From Pseudoduganella rivuli (GTDB lineage Bacteria > Pseudomonadota > Gammaproteobacteria > Burkholderiales > Burkholderiaceae_D), in NCBI RefSeq assembly GCF_009674485.1, contig NZ_WKJJ01000021.1:62001-126000 (forward strand): a DNA stretch of 64,000 nt, given 5' to 3'. This document shows positions 51,589-60,720 of the stretch, piece by piece; the first letter of the stretch is position 1, and every line of letters begins with the position of its first letter. Position numbers and translations under genes: made by a program. The notes under the pieces are model-generated. The model was given only the letters and a program-made list of their open reading frames with translations, was not told the DNA's origin and did not search any database.

Positions 51589-54426
51589 ATGATGAAAGAA
51601 ACCGTTTTATCGCGTGCTGTGCGCCTGAGCTTCTCGGGCACGCTGGTGGCTGCCGGTATGCTGGCAACCCCGGCAATGGCACAAAACGCGGGTGAAGCGA
51701 TCCAGCGCGTGGAAATCACGGGCTCGTCGATCAAGCGTCTCGCTTCCGAGACCGTACTGCCTGTGACCGTGATCCGCCAGGAAGATATCGTCCGTACCGG
51801 CGCGACCAGCGCACAGGATCTGGTGAACCTGATCCCTGGTAACTTCGGCGGTACCGTTGCCGCGGGCAACGTGGGCGCCTCCGGCGTGGCTTCCACCGCC
51901 AACCTGCGCGCCCTGGGTTCGAAATACACGCTGGTGCTGCTGAACGGCCGCCGCGTGGCCAACTACGCTGTCGGCAACCAGCCAGTCGACCTGAATTCCA
52001 TCCCACTGTCCGCCATCGAGCGCATCGAAGTGCTGCGTGACGGCGCATCCGCCGTGTACGGCGCTGACGCTGTGGCCGGCGTGATCAACTTCATCCTGAA
52101 AAAAGACTACAAGGGTCTGGAAGCCACCGTCTACGCCACCAAGGTGGACCAGGGCGGCGGCCAGGTGAAGAGCTACAACATCACCGGCGGCTTCGGTGAC
52201 CTGAACAAGGAACGCTTCAACGTCCTGTTCAGCTACAACCACGAGGAAGATGACGTCCTGCGCGCCAAGGACCGTGCGTTCGCCAACACGGCCAACCGTC
52301 CCGACCTGGGCATCAATAAGGCGTCGCCACGTAACGGCGTGCCTAACCTGAACTTCACCGATACCTTGGGCAACAAGTACACGGGCGTGAACCCGTACCG
52401 CTACGTTGACTGCAAAAATGAAGAATTCGCCCTGGTCACCAACAGCGTCACCGGCTGCGGTACCGACTACGTCAAATTCATCGACCTGATCCCTGAAGCC
52501 AAGCATGACAACTTCGTCAGCCGCGCTGTCTTCAACATCGACGACAACCACCAGCTGTACGCGGAAGCCGCCTACACCAAGGATCATTCGAAGTCGACTT
52601 ACTCGCCAGCGCCGTACACCAAGAGCATGGTGTACCCGTCGACGGGCCGCTTCTATCCAAAATCCATCACGCTGCCAAAAGGCATGACGCTGCCTAAGGG
52701 CTACAAGATGCCTAACGGCACCGTGCTGGCTGCCGACACCGTGCTGGCGTCCGACATGGCCGTCACCCCGACCGGTAATATCTCCGGCACCTGGCGTACC
52801 GTTGCAGGCGGCGGCCGTACCGACCTGACCGATACCAAAAACACCCGCTTCGTGATCGGCGCCAAAGGCGAGATCGCAGGCTGGGATTACGACACCGGCA
52901 TTACCTACGGCAAGAACCAGGTGGAAATCTCGTTCGGTCCAGGCAAGTTCTCGTACGCCAAGCTGACCCCGCTGGTTTCGTCCGGCGAGATCAACGTCTT
53001 CGGTTCGCAAGATGCCACGTCGCTGGCCAAGCTGCTGGGCGCGCAAATCACCGGCTTCGAAAACGGTGGTACGTCGACCTCGACCGAGTTCGACTTCAAG
53101 GCATCGAAAGAAATCTTCCAGCTGCCAGCAGGCGGCGTGGGCTTCTCGGCTGGTTTCTCGCACCGTAAAGAGAAACTGGACCAGGTGTCGTCCCCAACGC
53201 TGGCTTCCGGCGATGAAGTGGGCGGCGCAGGCGAAGTGCCAGGCGTGAGCGGCAGCCGCAAGGTGACCGGCGTGTTCACCGAGATGAACATTCCTATCGT
53301 GAAGAGCCTGGAAGGTAACCTGGCGGCCCGTTACGACAAGTATGAAAACAGCTTCGGCACCAGCTTCAACAACCTGAGCCCGAAAGTCGGCGTGACCTGG
53401 CGTCCGGACGCGACCACGATGATCCGTGCCTCGGCGGCCCGCGGCTTCCGTGCTCCGACCCTGTACGACAACCTGCTGCCATACGCTGTAAACAATACGT
53501 CGTCGAACTTCAGCGATCCGATCCGCTGCCCGAACGGCACGCCAATCAAGAGCACGGCCAACCCGGTTGGCGGCTACAAGGATGAGTGCAATGTCCAGCT
53601 GGACACCCGCAACGGCGGCAGCAAGACCCTGGAACCGGAAAAGTCCAAGCAATTCACGCTGGGCGTGGTATTCCAGCCTTCGGCAGCCTTCAGCGGCTCG
53701 GTTGACTACTGGAACGTGAAGATCGCCAAGGCGATCCAGCCAATGTCGGAAAACACCGTCATGGGCGATCCAGTTCGCTACGCTGGCAACTTCTACCGCT
53801 TCGACCCACGTACCGATCCGGATGCCAAGAATCCGATCGTCAGCTCGAACCCGGACCTGCCACTGGCCTTCATCGACCTGCCACGCGTGAACTCCGGCCA
53901 GTTCTTCGCTTCGGGCTTTGACCTGAACCTGAACTTCCGCAAGAAGTCGGACTGGGGTAACTGGACCGCGAACCTGGATTCGACGCTGTACGCCACCCAC
54001 GGCTACCAGTACCAGGGTGAAGCGCAAGTCAGCGACCTGGGCAAGTACAAGGACTTCGGCCCTGTACCACGCTATCGCCAGGCTCTGACCGTGGCTTGGG
54101 CAATGGGCGCATGGAATGCTTCCGTTACCCACAACTACACCGACGGCTATGAAGACTTCACCGATCCAGCGGCTGTAGGCGCTAACTATCCGGAAATCCG
54201 CAAAGTGGCTGCCTACAAGACCATCGATATGACGGTCGGCTGGAAAGCACCAGTGGATTGGCTGTACGCGAAGAGCCTGAGCGCGACGTTCGGTATCAAG
54301 AACATCCTGGATACGGACCCACCATCGTCCCGTACCAGCGCCAACTTCCAGACCGGCTACGATGCACAGTTCACGAACCCGCTGGGCCGTACGTTCTACT
54401 TCCGCGTGAACTACAAGTTCATGTAA
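51589..54426 (+). CDS. TonB-dependent outer-membrane receptor (copy 1)
   Basis: The protein has 945 residues. A signal peptide ends near PAMAQ (residue ~32). The plug domain begins with QRVEITGSSIKR and includes NLIPGNFGGTVAAGNVG, KYTLVLLNGRRVANYA and RIEVLRDGASAVYGADAVAG-VINFI, the canonical plug signature. The 22-strand barrel ends in LGRTFYFRVNYKF-M; the last aromatic is followed by Met, unusual because the Phe is normally terminal. The substrate is unknown. The ATG-ATG start has AAGGAA upstream. It is paralogous to the gene at 54906. Confidence 0.93.
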   Translation: MMKETVLSRAVRLSFSGTLVAAGMLATPAMAQNAGEAIQRVEITGSSIKRLASETVLPVTVIRQEDIVRTGATSAQDLVNLIPGNFGGTVAAGNVGASGVASTANLRALGSKYTLVLLNGRRVANYAVGNQPVDLNSIPLSAIERIEVLRDGASAVYGADAVAGVINFILKKDYKGLEATVYATKVDQGGGQVKSYNITGGFGDLNKERFNVLFSYNHEEDDVLRAKDRAFANTANRPDLGINKASPRNGVPNLNFTDTLGNKYTGVNPYRYVDCKNEEFALVTNSVTGCGTDYVKFIDLIPEAKHDNFVSRAVFNIDDNHQLYAEAAYTKDHSKSTYSPAPYTKSMVYPSTGRFYPKSITLPKGMTLPKGYKMPNGTVLAADTVLASDMAVTPTGNISGTWRTVAGGGRTDLTDTKNTRFVIGAKGEIAGWDYDTGITYGKNQVEISFGPGKFSYAKLTPLVSSGEINVFGSQDATSLAKLLGAQITGFENGGTSTSTEFDFKASKEIFQLPAGGVGFSAGFSHRKEKLDQVSSPTLASGDEVGGAGEVPGVSGSRKVTGVFTEMNIPIVKSLEGNLAARYDKYENSFGTSFNNLSPKVGVTWRPDATTMIRASAARGFRAPTLYDNLLPYAVNNTSSNFSDPIRCPNGTPIKSTANPVGGYKDECNVQLDTRNGGSKTLEPEKSKQFTLGVVFQPSAAFSGSVDYWNVKIAKAIQPMSENTVMGDPVRYAGNFYRFDPRTDPDAKNPIVSSNPDLPLAFIDLPRVNSGQFFASGFDLNLNFRKKSDWGNWTANLDSTLYATHGYQYQGEAQVSDLGKYKDFGPVPRYRQALTVAWAMGAWNASVTHNYTDGYEDFTDPAAVGANYPEIRKVAAYKTIDMTVGWKAPVDWLYAKSLSATFGIKNILDTDPPSSRTSANFQTGYDAQFTNPLGRTFYFRVNYKFM

Positions 54427-54434
54427 TGTAAGGC

Positions 54435-54463
54435 TTGCCCGGCTGCTCAGCCGGGCAATTTCT
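54435..54463 (+). terminator. Terminator after receptor copy 1
   Basis: TTGCCCGGC and GCCGGGCAA pair around a 6-base loop, followed by TTTCT. Confidence 0.8.
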
Positions 54464-54905
54464 CCATCCGGTGGGCAACGCCTGCCGGATTTCCCCAGCG
54501 CGCAACGCGCAAGCGGATACGCAAATATCCTGCCATATTCAAAAAGCAAAATATAATTGTTTGCTGATTTAACGCTGAACCGTTGAACGGCTGATGTTGC
54601 GTGAAAACCACCAACAAATCCACGGCGGATCGGCAATCATCCTCTTGTGCTGTCATTTTAGCTAGCCTTTTCACTACTTTCTTTCAAACTGTTACACCTG
54701 ACCGTTGTTTGTTTGTAACTGTTCTGTGGTGCCGTTGACACAAATTTCACCAATATGATTCCATGCATGCCGGTCGCTATTGATTCATCAATGGAGGTCA
54801 TTTGCCTCATTGATGAATCGTTTAGTGCTAGTACATCTGTCTTTTTTGGCAGCAACCGCAAGTGCACCGCTGGTGAATTTGCTTATTTGTAAGGGAACAG
54901 ACAAC
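54464..54905. other. Leader and promoter region of receptor copy 2
   Basis: About 440 bp with no gene. It is AT-rich around 54530-54560 and holds the long hairpin at 54782-54819. Several short frames begin here but none has coding character. Confidence 0.5.
54782..54819 (+). promoter_or_regulatory. Long hairpin in the leader of receptor copy 2
   Basis: GATTCATCAATG (54782-54793) and CATTGATGAATC (54808-54819) are perfect 12-bp arms, and four more base pairs can form inside with one bulged G. It lies about 87 bases before the receptor ATG, so it is probably in the mRNA leader or is an operator. Confidence 0.6.
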
Positions 54906-57815
54906 ATGATGAAAGAAAAAGTACTGTCGCGTTCGCTGCGCCTGATGTTCTCGGGCGCGTTGGTGATGGGAATGATGGCCTCGCAGGCCCAAGCCCAGGA
55001 AGCCGGCGAAAAGATAGTCCGCGTGGAAATCACCGGCTCATCGATTGCACGTATTGCGAAGGAAGGGGCGCTGCCAGTCCAGGTCCTTGGCCAGGAAGAT
55101 ATCAAGAAGAGCGGCGCCACCACCGCGACTGAACTGATTCAGAATCTGCCAGCGATGCAAGGCTTCGTGCCATCGTCGTCTTCGGTGAACGGCGGCGGCG
55201 CCGGCGCCACCACGGCGGCACTGCACTCGCTGCAATCGAAATATACGCTGGTGCTGCTGGATGGCCAGCGCGTGGCGCCCGTGGCGCTGGGTTCGTCGCA
55301 AGGCGGCGGCTATGCTGTGAACATTTCCAGCATTCCCCTGGAAGCGGTGGAACGCGTTGAAATCCTGACCGACGGCGCATCGGCCCTGTACGGCTCCGAC
55401 GCGATTGCCGGCGTGGTCAACTTCATCCTGAAGAAAAACAAGACCGACGCCAACGTCTATGCCACCTACCAGAAACCGGAAGAACACGGCGGCACCAGCT
55501 GGTCGGCCGGCATCACCAAAGGCTTCGGCGACCTGGACAAGGATCGCTTCAACGTCCTGATGTCGTACAGCCATGACGAACAGCGCGTGCTGACTGCGGC
55601 GCAGCGTTCGTTCTCGGCGCCCGGCGCATTCTTCCCGTTCAGCTACGGCGGCAAGAATTACATCTTTGACCAGCGCACCGGCAACACGGAACCTGCCAAC
55701 ATCACGTTCTCGGCCCGCCCGGCCGGCAATCCTTCGGCGACCCCGACGTCGTACACGATCAATCCGTATTACGCCGCCAACAAAAATTGCGGCGGCCCGA
55801 TGGCTGGCGTGCAAATCTCTGGCAACGCGACCTCGTGCCGCTTCAACTATGCCGCCACGGTACAGAACATTCCTGCGAACGAGCGCGATAGCGGCTTGCT
55901 GAAGGGGACGTTCAAGATCGACGAAGATACCACCGTATGGGGTGAAGCCGTCCTGTCGCGCTTCCTGATGACCGCGCAGTATGCGCCGTCCGCCCAGCCG
56001 ATGGGTATCAATGCGACCACCCGCTTCCCGGCATTGTGGAACAAATACGTGCAGCCATTCCTGACTGCCAACAATCTGACCGCCACCAGCGGCACCCTGG
56101 GCTACCGCTCGGTACTGGTTGGCGGCCGCGCCGATGACTACAAGACCGATGCGCGCCACCTGTCGTTCGGCGTAAACGGCTTGGCCATGGGCTGGAACTA
56201 CAATGCCAGCGTAGTGCTGTCGCGCAGTGAAATCACTGACAATGCGGCCGGCGGCTACACCGACTTCAACATGCTGAGCGACCTGGTTGCCAAGGGTACT
56301 TATGACCTCGTGATGGGTACTGGCGCCGAATCGCTGCGTCCGGCCCTGCTGAACGGTGCGAATTTCTCCAAGTCCACGTCGACGCTGAACACCGTGCACT
56401 TCGGCGCACAGCATGACGTGATGGAACTGGGCGGTGGCATGTCGATCATTTCGCTGGGCGGGGACTACTCCAAGACCCGCTACCGCACTGCGTACAGCGA
56501 CCTGATCCTGTCGCAATCGGGCTTCGATACCCAGCCGGCTTCCGCCAACTACCCAGTGGGCGGCAACTATGGCCAGGTTCCATTCGATGCGTCGCGCGAC
56601 AACTATGGCCTGTTCGGCGAGTTGCTGCTGCCGTTGCACCAAACCCTGGAAGCAACGGTTTCCGGCCGCTACGACAAGTATGACAAGACCCACAGCCGCT
56701 GGGTGTTCGACACCGCTGCTGATCCTGTATCCGGCCTGCAAAAACGCTTGCCGGACGCGGACCTGGGCAATACGTTCAACTCGTCGACCTATAAAGTCAG
56801 CTTCCGCTGGACCCCGGCCAAGAACATCCTGGTGCGCGGTGCATACGGTACGGGCTTCAAGGCGCCGAACATCAGCGACATCGCCGGTGCGACCACCTTC
56901 GGTGGCAGCACGGCGGGTTCGTACGCTTGCCCATTCCCGGGTTCGCCAGGCTGCCTGCCAGGCAGCGCGCAGTATGACTTGCTGAACGGTCCTAACGGTC
57001 TGGGCGGCGCCAACGGCCTGAAGCCTGAAAAGTCCAAGCAGTGGACCCTGGGCGGCCGCCTGGAGCCAATGGCTGGCCTGTCGCTGGGTATGGACGTATG
57101 GAACGTGCAGATCAAGAACCAGGTGCTGTCGTCCGGTATCCCGGAAAACGTAGGCTTTGCTAATCCGGCACAGTACGCTGCGTTGTTCACCAATCCGTAT
57201 GCCGACCCTGCCGGCTACACCACCATCGCGTACAAACTGCAACCGCTGAACGGCGGCGTGGCGAACTACCGTGGTCTGGACTGGGACTTCGTGTACCGCA
57301 ACCGTAACACCGGTTTCGGCTCGCTGTCGGCACAGTGGAACGGTACCTACATGCTGAAGCAGAACTACACCACCACCCCTGGCGGTGCAGTGCTGACGTC
57401 GCTGGGCCAGTTCGGTCCGGACAATGCTGTGGTATTCCGCCTGCAAACCCACCTGAACCTGACGCTGGAAAACGGCCCGTTCACCAATACGCTGACCGCG
57501 CACTTCAAGTCGGGCTACAAGGACCAGCCGTATGACGCGGGCACCTCGGTGTTCCTGGCGAATGCCGACGGTTCGACCGGCGCCACCACCGCCTTCGAAG
57601 GCCTGGATGTGCCGTCGTACACCACGTTCGACTGGCAAGGTAAATACAAGTACAACAAGGCCATCACGATCACCGCAGGCGTTAAGAACCTGTTCGACCG
57701 TAATCCTCCACGTACGCTGCAAAACGCCGGTGGCGGCAACCAGATTGGTTACGACGGCCGTTACGCCGATCCACTGGGCCGTTCGTACTACCTGACCGCC
57801 GCTTACCAGTTCTAA
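54906..57815 (+). CDS. TonB-dependent outer-membrane receptor (copy 2)
   Basis: The protein has 969 residues. After a signal peptide (FSGALVMGMMASQAQAQ) the plug starts VRVEITGSSIARIAKEGALP, closely parallel to copy 1, with ELIQNLPAMQGF, KYTLVLLDGQRVAPVALG and RVEILTDGASALYGSDAIAG-VVNFI. The barrel ends LGRSYYLTAAYQF with the expected terminal Phe. The substrate is unknown. The frame is open upstream, but ATG 54906 with AAGGGA before it starts the signal peptide. A double hairpin terminator follows. Confidence 0.93.
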   Translation: MMKEKVLSRSLRLMFSGALVMGMMASQAQAQEAGEKIVRVEITGSSIARIAKEGALPVQVLGQEDIKKSGATTATELIQNLPAMQGFVPSSSSVNGGGAGATTAALHSLQSKYTLVLLDGQRVAPVALGSSQGGGYAVNISSIPLEAVERVEILTDGASALYGSDAIAGVVNFILKKNKTDANVYATYQKPEEHGGTSWSAGITKGFGDLDKDRFNVLMSYSHDEQRVLTAAQRSFSAPGAFFPFSYGGKNYIFDQRTGNTEPANITFSARPAGNPSATPTSYTINPYYAANKNCGGPMAGVQISGNATSCRFNYAATVQNIPANERDSGLLKGTFKIDEDTTVWGEAVLSRFLMTAQYAPSAQPMGINATTRFPALWNKYVQPFLTANNLTATSGTLGYRSVLVGGRADDYKTDARHLSFGVNGLAMGWNYNASVVLSRSEITDNAAGGYTDFNMLSDLVAKGTYDLVMGTGAESLRPALLNGANFSKSTSTLNTVHFGAQHDVMELGGGMSIISLGGDYSKTRYRTAYSDLILSQSGFDTQPASANYPVGGNYGQVPFDASRDNYGLFGELLLPLHQTLEATVSGRYDKYDKTHSRWVFDTAADPVSGLQKRLPDADLGNTFNSSTYKVSFRWTPAKNILVRGAYGTGFKAPNISDIAGATTFGGSTAGSYACPFPGSPGCLPGSAQYDLLNGPNGLGGANGLKPEKSKQWTLGGRLEPMAGLSLGMDVWNVQIKNQVLSSGIPENVGFANPAQYAALFTNPYADPAGYTTIAYKLQPLNGGVANYRGLDWDFVYRNRNTGFGSLSAQWNGTYMLKQNYTTTPGGAVLTSLGQFGPDNAVVFRLQTHLNLTLENGPFTNTLTAHFKSGYKDQPYDAGTSVFLANADGSTGATTAFEGLDVPSYTTFDWQGKYKYNKAITITAGVKNLFDRNPPRTLQNAGGGNQIGYDGRYADPLGRSYYLTAAYQF

Positions 57816-57829
57816 TACTGCGTCAGCGG

Positions 57830-57853
57830 ATCTTCCGGGCTGCAAAGCCCGGA
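57830..57853 (+). terminator. First hairpin after receptor copy 2
   Basis: CTTCCGGGC and GCCCGGAAG pair around a 6-base loop, 15 bp past the stop, without a U-run. Confidence 0.5.
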
Positions 57854-57860
57854 AGCGTCA

Positions 57861-57898
57861 AAAGCCTTTCGGGGGAAACCCTGAAAGGCTTTTTTTAT
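57861..57898. terminator. Bidirectional terminator between receptor and aroG
   Basis: AAAGCCTTTC-GGG and CCC-GAAAGGCTTT form a long stem with T-run on the plus strand and A-run on the other side, serving both convergent genes. Confidence 0.85.
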
Positions 57899-57901
57899 TA
57901 C

Positions 57902-58963
57902 TTAGTCTTCGGACTTCAGGCGGCGCTGGCGCACTGCCGCCGCCAGGTCTTCCAGCACTTGCACGCTGGCATCCCAATCGATGCAGCCATCCGTGATCGA
58001 CTGGCCATACGTCAGTTCCTTGCCCGGCACCAGGTCCTGGCGCCCTGCCACCAGGTGCGACTCCACCATCACACCGACGATGCGCTGGTCGCCACCGGCG
58101 ATCTGGTTGCCGATGTCGGCGCACACCGGCACCTGGTTTTCCGGCTTCTTCGAACTGTTGGCGTGCGATGCATCGATCATCAGGCGCGCCGCCAGGCCGT
58201 AGCCGCCGATGGCTTTGCAGGCCTCATCCACGCTGGCCGCGTCATAGTTTGGCGCTTTGCCGCCGCGTAAGATGATGTGGCAATCCTCGTTGCCCGCGGT
58301 TGATACGATGGCCGAGTGGCCGCCCTTGGTGACGGACAGGAAGTGGTGCGGCTGCGACGCGGCTTTAATCGCCTCCACGGCGATCTTCACATTCCCGTCG
58401 GTGCCGTTCTTGAAGCCGACCGGGCACGACAGGCCGGACGCCAGTTCGCGGTGCACCTGCGATTCCGTGGTGCGGGCGCCGATCGCGCCCCAGCTGATCA
58501 GGTCGGCAATGTATTGCGGGCTGATCACGTCCAGGTATTCGGTACCGGCCGGCAAGCCCAGTTCATTGATGTCTCGCAACAATTCGCGCGCCATGCGCAA
58601 GCCGTCATTGATGCGGAAGCTGTTATCCATGTACGGGTCGTTGATCATGCCCTTCCAGCCCACGGTGGTGCGTGGTTTTTCGAAGTACACGCGCATGACG
58701 ATTTCCAGGTCGCCCTTCAGCTTGTCGCGCAACGGCGCCAGGCGGCGGGCGTATTCCATCGCAGCCTTGGGATCGTGGATCGAGCATGGGCCGATCACCA
58801 CCATCAGGCGGTCATCCTGGCCATGCAGGATGCGATGCAGCGCGATGCGCGCATCGGCCACGGTCTGGCTGGCGGAATCGGTGCAGGCGAACTCGCGGAT
58901 CAAATGGGACGGTGGAACCAGTTCCTTCATTTCGCGGATGCGCAAGTCGTCGGTGCGTTGCAT
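57902..58963 (-). CDS. aroG: 3-deoxy-7-phosphoheptulonate (DAHP) synthase, AroG type
   Basis: The protein has 353 residues, the length of the class I AroG/F/H family. It joins PEP and erythrose 4-phosphate at the entry of the aromatic pathway. Visible motifs are RLMVVIGPCSIHDPKAAMEYA, MRVYFEKPRTTVGWKG, GARTTESQVHRELASGLS and PVGFKNGTDGN, which contribute to metal and PEP binding. AGGAG precedes ATG 58963. A Phe-rich leader peptide and terminator lie directly upstream, implying attenuation by phenylalanine and a Phe-responsive isoenzyme. Confidence 0.96.
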   Translation of the reverse strand: MQRTDDLRIREMKELVPPSHLIREFACTDSASQTVADARIALHRILHGQDDRLMVVIGPCSIHDPKAAMEYARRLAPLRDKLKGDLEIVMRVYFEKPRTTVGWKGMINDPYMDNSFRINDGLRMARELLRDINELGLPAGTEYLDVISPQYIADLISWGAIGARTTESQVHRELASGLSCPVGFKNGTDGNVKIAVEAIKAASQPHHFLSVTKGGHSAIVSTAGNEDCHIILRGGKAPNYDAASVDEACKAIGGYGLAARLMIDASHANSSKKPENQVPVCADIGNQIAGGDQRIVGVMVESHLVAGRQDLVPGKELTYGQSITDGCIDWDASVQVLEDLAAAVRQRRLKSED

Positions 58964-58983
58964 GTCGTTTCTCCTGTAGGTAT

Positions 58984-59010
58984 AAAAAAAAACCGCCACT
59001 GCTGGCGGTT
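58984..59010 (-). terminator. Attenuator terminator in the aroG leader
   Basis: On the minus strand AACCGCCA (59010-59003), a 4-base loop and TGGCGGTT (58998-58991) are followed by nine U. It lies between the leader peptide and aroG. No other gene upstream needs terminating. Confidence 0.88.
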
Positions 59011-59045
59011 TAGTTTGGGTTTGCTGGGATCTCGTTTCTACGTGA

Positions 59046-59066
59046 ACCGGCCGCTACTCCACCGCC
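59046..59066 (-). promoter_or_regulatory. Antiterminator and pause-hairpin segments of the aroG attenuator
   Basis: GGCGGT (59066-59061, in leader codons 19-20) can pair with ACCGCC in the 5' arm of the terminator. GCCGGT (59051-59046) can pair with ACCGGC at leader codons 7-8 (59101-59096). These are the alternative pairings expected for ribosome-mediated attenuation. Confidence 0.65.
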
Positions 59067-59119
59067 TTTGGGTTGGAATTGCTAAAGTAAAAAAAGCCGG
59101 TAAAGAAGAAATGGGTCAT
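59054..59119 (-). CDS. Phenylalanine-rich leader peptide of aroG (21 aa)
   Basis: The frame starts MTHFFFTGFFYF and ends NPKAVE. Residues 4, 5, 6, 9, 10 and 12 are Phe and 11 is Tyr. The design is that of enterobacterial PheL: short, starting a few bases after the promoter, rich in the regulatory amino acid and followed by a terminator. A ribosome stalled at Phe codons would leave GGCGGT (codons 19-20) free to block the terminator. A ribosome reaching the stop codon would cover it. Confidence 0.82.
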   Translation of the reverse strand: MTHFFFTGFFYFSNSNPKAVE

Positions 59120-59143
59120 TGCAAAATCCGTAAATGTCGAACG

Positions 59144-59173
59144 ACTATAACAACACACTGCAAAGTTTGGCAA
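59144..59173 (-). promoter_or_regulatory. Promoter of the aroG leader
   Basis: TTGCCA (59173-59168), 18 bases, TATAGT (59149-59144) on the minus strand. Transcription would begin near 59137, about 18 bases before the leader peptide ATG. Confidence 0.75.
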
Positions 59174-59204
59174 GGATTTTATCGGTATATGCATATAACA
59201 AGAA

Positions 59205-60665
59205 TCAGGCGGTGCCGCCAACGGTCACCCCATCGAGCCGCAACGTTGGCTGCCCCACGCCGACCGGCACGCTCTGGCCTTCCTTGCCGCACACGCCGAC
59301 GCCGGAATCGAGTTTCATGTCGTTACCAATCATGGACACGCGGTTCAACACATCCGGGCCGTTGCCGATCAGCGTCGCGCCTTTCACCGGGTAGGTGATC
59401 TTGCCGTCTTCGATCATGTACGCTTCGCTGGCCGAGAACACGAACTTGCCGTTCGTGATGTCGACCTGGCCGCCGCCAAAGTTCACCGCATACAAACCGT
59501 TTTTCACGGACGCGATGATTTCCTGCGGGTCCTTGTCGCCGCCCAGCATATACGTATTGGTCATGCGCGGCATCGGCAGGTGCGCGAACGATTCGCGGCG
59601 CGCATTGCCCGTCACCGGCATTTTCATCAGGCGCGCATTCATCGTGTCCTGGATATAACCCTTCAGAATGCCGTCTTCGATCAGCGTGGTGCACTGGGTC
59701 GGATTGCCTTCGTCGTCGATATTCAGCGAACCGCGGCGGTCCGCCAAGGTGCCATCGTCGACCACGGTGACGCCCTTGGCCGCCACGCGCTCACCGATGC
59801 GGCCAGAGAACGTGGAGGAACCTTTGCGGTTGAAGTCGCCTTCGAGGCCGTGGCCGATCGCTTCGTGCAGCAGGATGCCGGGCCAGCCCGGGCCCAGCAC
59901 GACCGTCATCGGGCCGGCCGGCGCGGGACGCGCCTCCAGGTTCACGGTGGCCGATTTCACGGCGTCTTCCGCATACGATTCCAGCACGTCGTCCGTGAAG
60001 TACGCATAATCGTAGCGGCCGCCGCCACCGGACGAGCCCACTTCGCGGCGGCCATCCTGCTCGGCAATCACGGTCAGCGATACCCGCACCAGCGGACGGA
60101 TATCGGCCGCCAGCACGCCATCGCTGCGCACCACCAGCACCACGTCATATTCGCCGGCCAGGCTGGCCATCACTTGCACCACGCGCGGATCTTTCGCGCG
60201 CGCCATTTTTTCCACGCGCTCCAGCAACTTCACCTTGGCCGTCGCATCCAGCGACGCCAGCGGGTCATGCGGCAGGTACAGCGAGCGGCCGCCCTGGTGG
60301 AAAGTCTGCCCCGCCACCTTAATCTTGCCGGAACCGGCGCGGGCAATGGTGCGGGTGGCCGCGGCGGCGTCCAGCAGCGCGCGTTCGGAAATTTCATCGG
60401 AATACGAAAATGCGGTTTTCTCGCCGGACACGGCGCGCACGCCGACGCCCTGGTCGATCGAGAAACTGCCGGTCTTGACGATGCCTTCTTCCAGGCTCCA
60501 GCCTTCGTTTTTCGTGAACTGGAAATACAAGTCCGCGTAATCGACTTTGTGCGTGAACATGCTGCCCAGCGCCTTCAGCAGCTTGCCTTCATCCAGTCCG
60601 AACGGCGTCAGCAGCAATTCGCGTGCGACAGCCAGGGAAGACAGGTTGGGTTCGAATGGGGTCAT
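59205..60665 (-). CDS. tldD: Metalloprotease TldD
   Basis: The protein has 486 residues. TldD with PmbA/TldE forms a zinc protease that degrades unfolded peptides and processes microcins or antitoxins such as CcdA. The metal motif H267-E-A-I-G-H272 in LLHEAIGHGLEGD is intact. The N-terminal half (LEEGIVKTGSFSIDQGVGVR) and the C-terminal GGGQVDITNGKFVFSASEAY are typical. It follows the nitrilase gene by 55 bp and probably shares its transcript. Confidence 0.95.
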   Translation of the reverse strand: MTPFEPNLSSLAVARELLLTPFGLDEGKLLKALGSMFTHKVDYADLYFQFTKNEGWSLEEGIVKTGSFSIDQGVGVRAVSGEKTAFSYSDEISERALLDAAAATRTIARAGSGKIKVAGQTFHQGGRSLYLPHDPLASLDATAKVKLLERVEKMARAKDPRVVQVMASLAGEYDVVLVVRSDGVLAADIRPLVRVSLTVIAEQDGRREVGSSGGGGRYDYAYFTDDVLESYAEDAVKSATVNLEARPAPAGPMTVVLGPGWPGILLHEAIGHGLEGDFNRKGSSTFSGRIGERVAAKGVTVVDDGTLADRRGSLNIDDEGNPTQCTTLIEDGILKGYIQDTMNARLMKMPVTGNARRESFAHLPMPRMTNTYMLGGDKDPQEIIASVKNGLYAVNFGGGQVDITNGKFVFSASEAYMIEDGKITYPVKGATLIGNGPDVLNRVSMIGNDMKLDSGVGVCGKEGQSVPVGVGQPTLRLDGVTVGGTA

Positions 60666-60720
60666 AGTGTGAAGCCTTTTCAGAGAATTGCCGCCATTGT
60701 ATGCGTGTAGGCCGTATTCG

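Noticed and set aside
51607..54636. 1,009-codon frame antisense to receptor copy 1
   Set aside because: It is a by-product of GC-rich third positions; no ribosome site or protein signature, while the plus strand encodes a full receptor.
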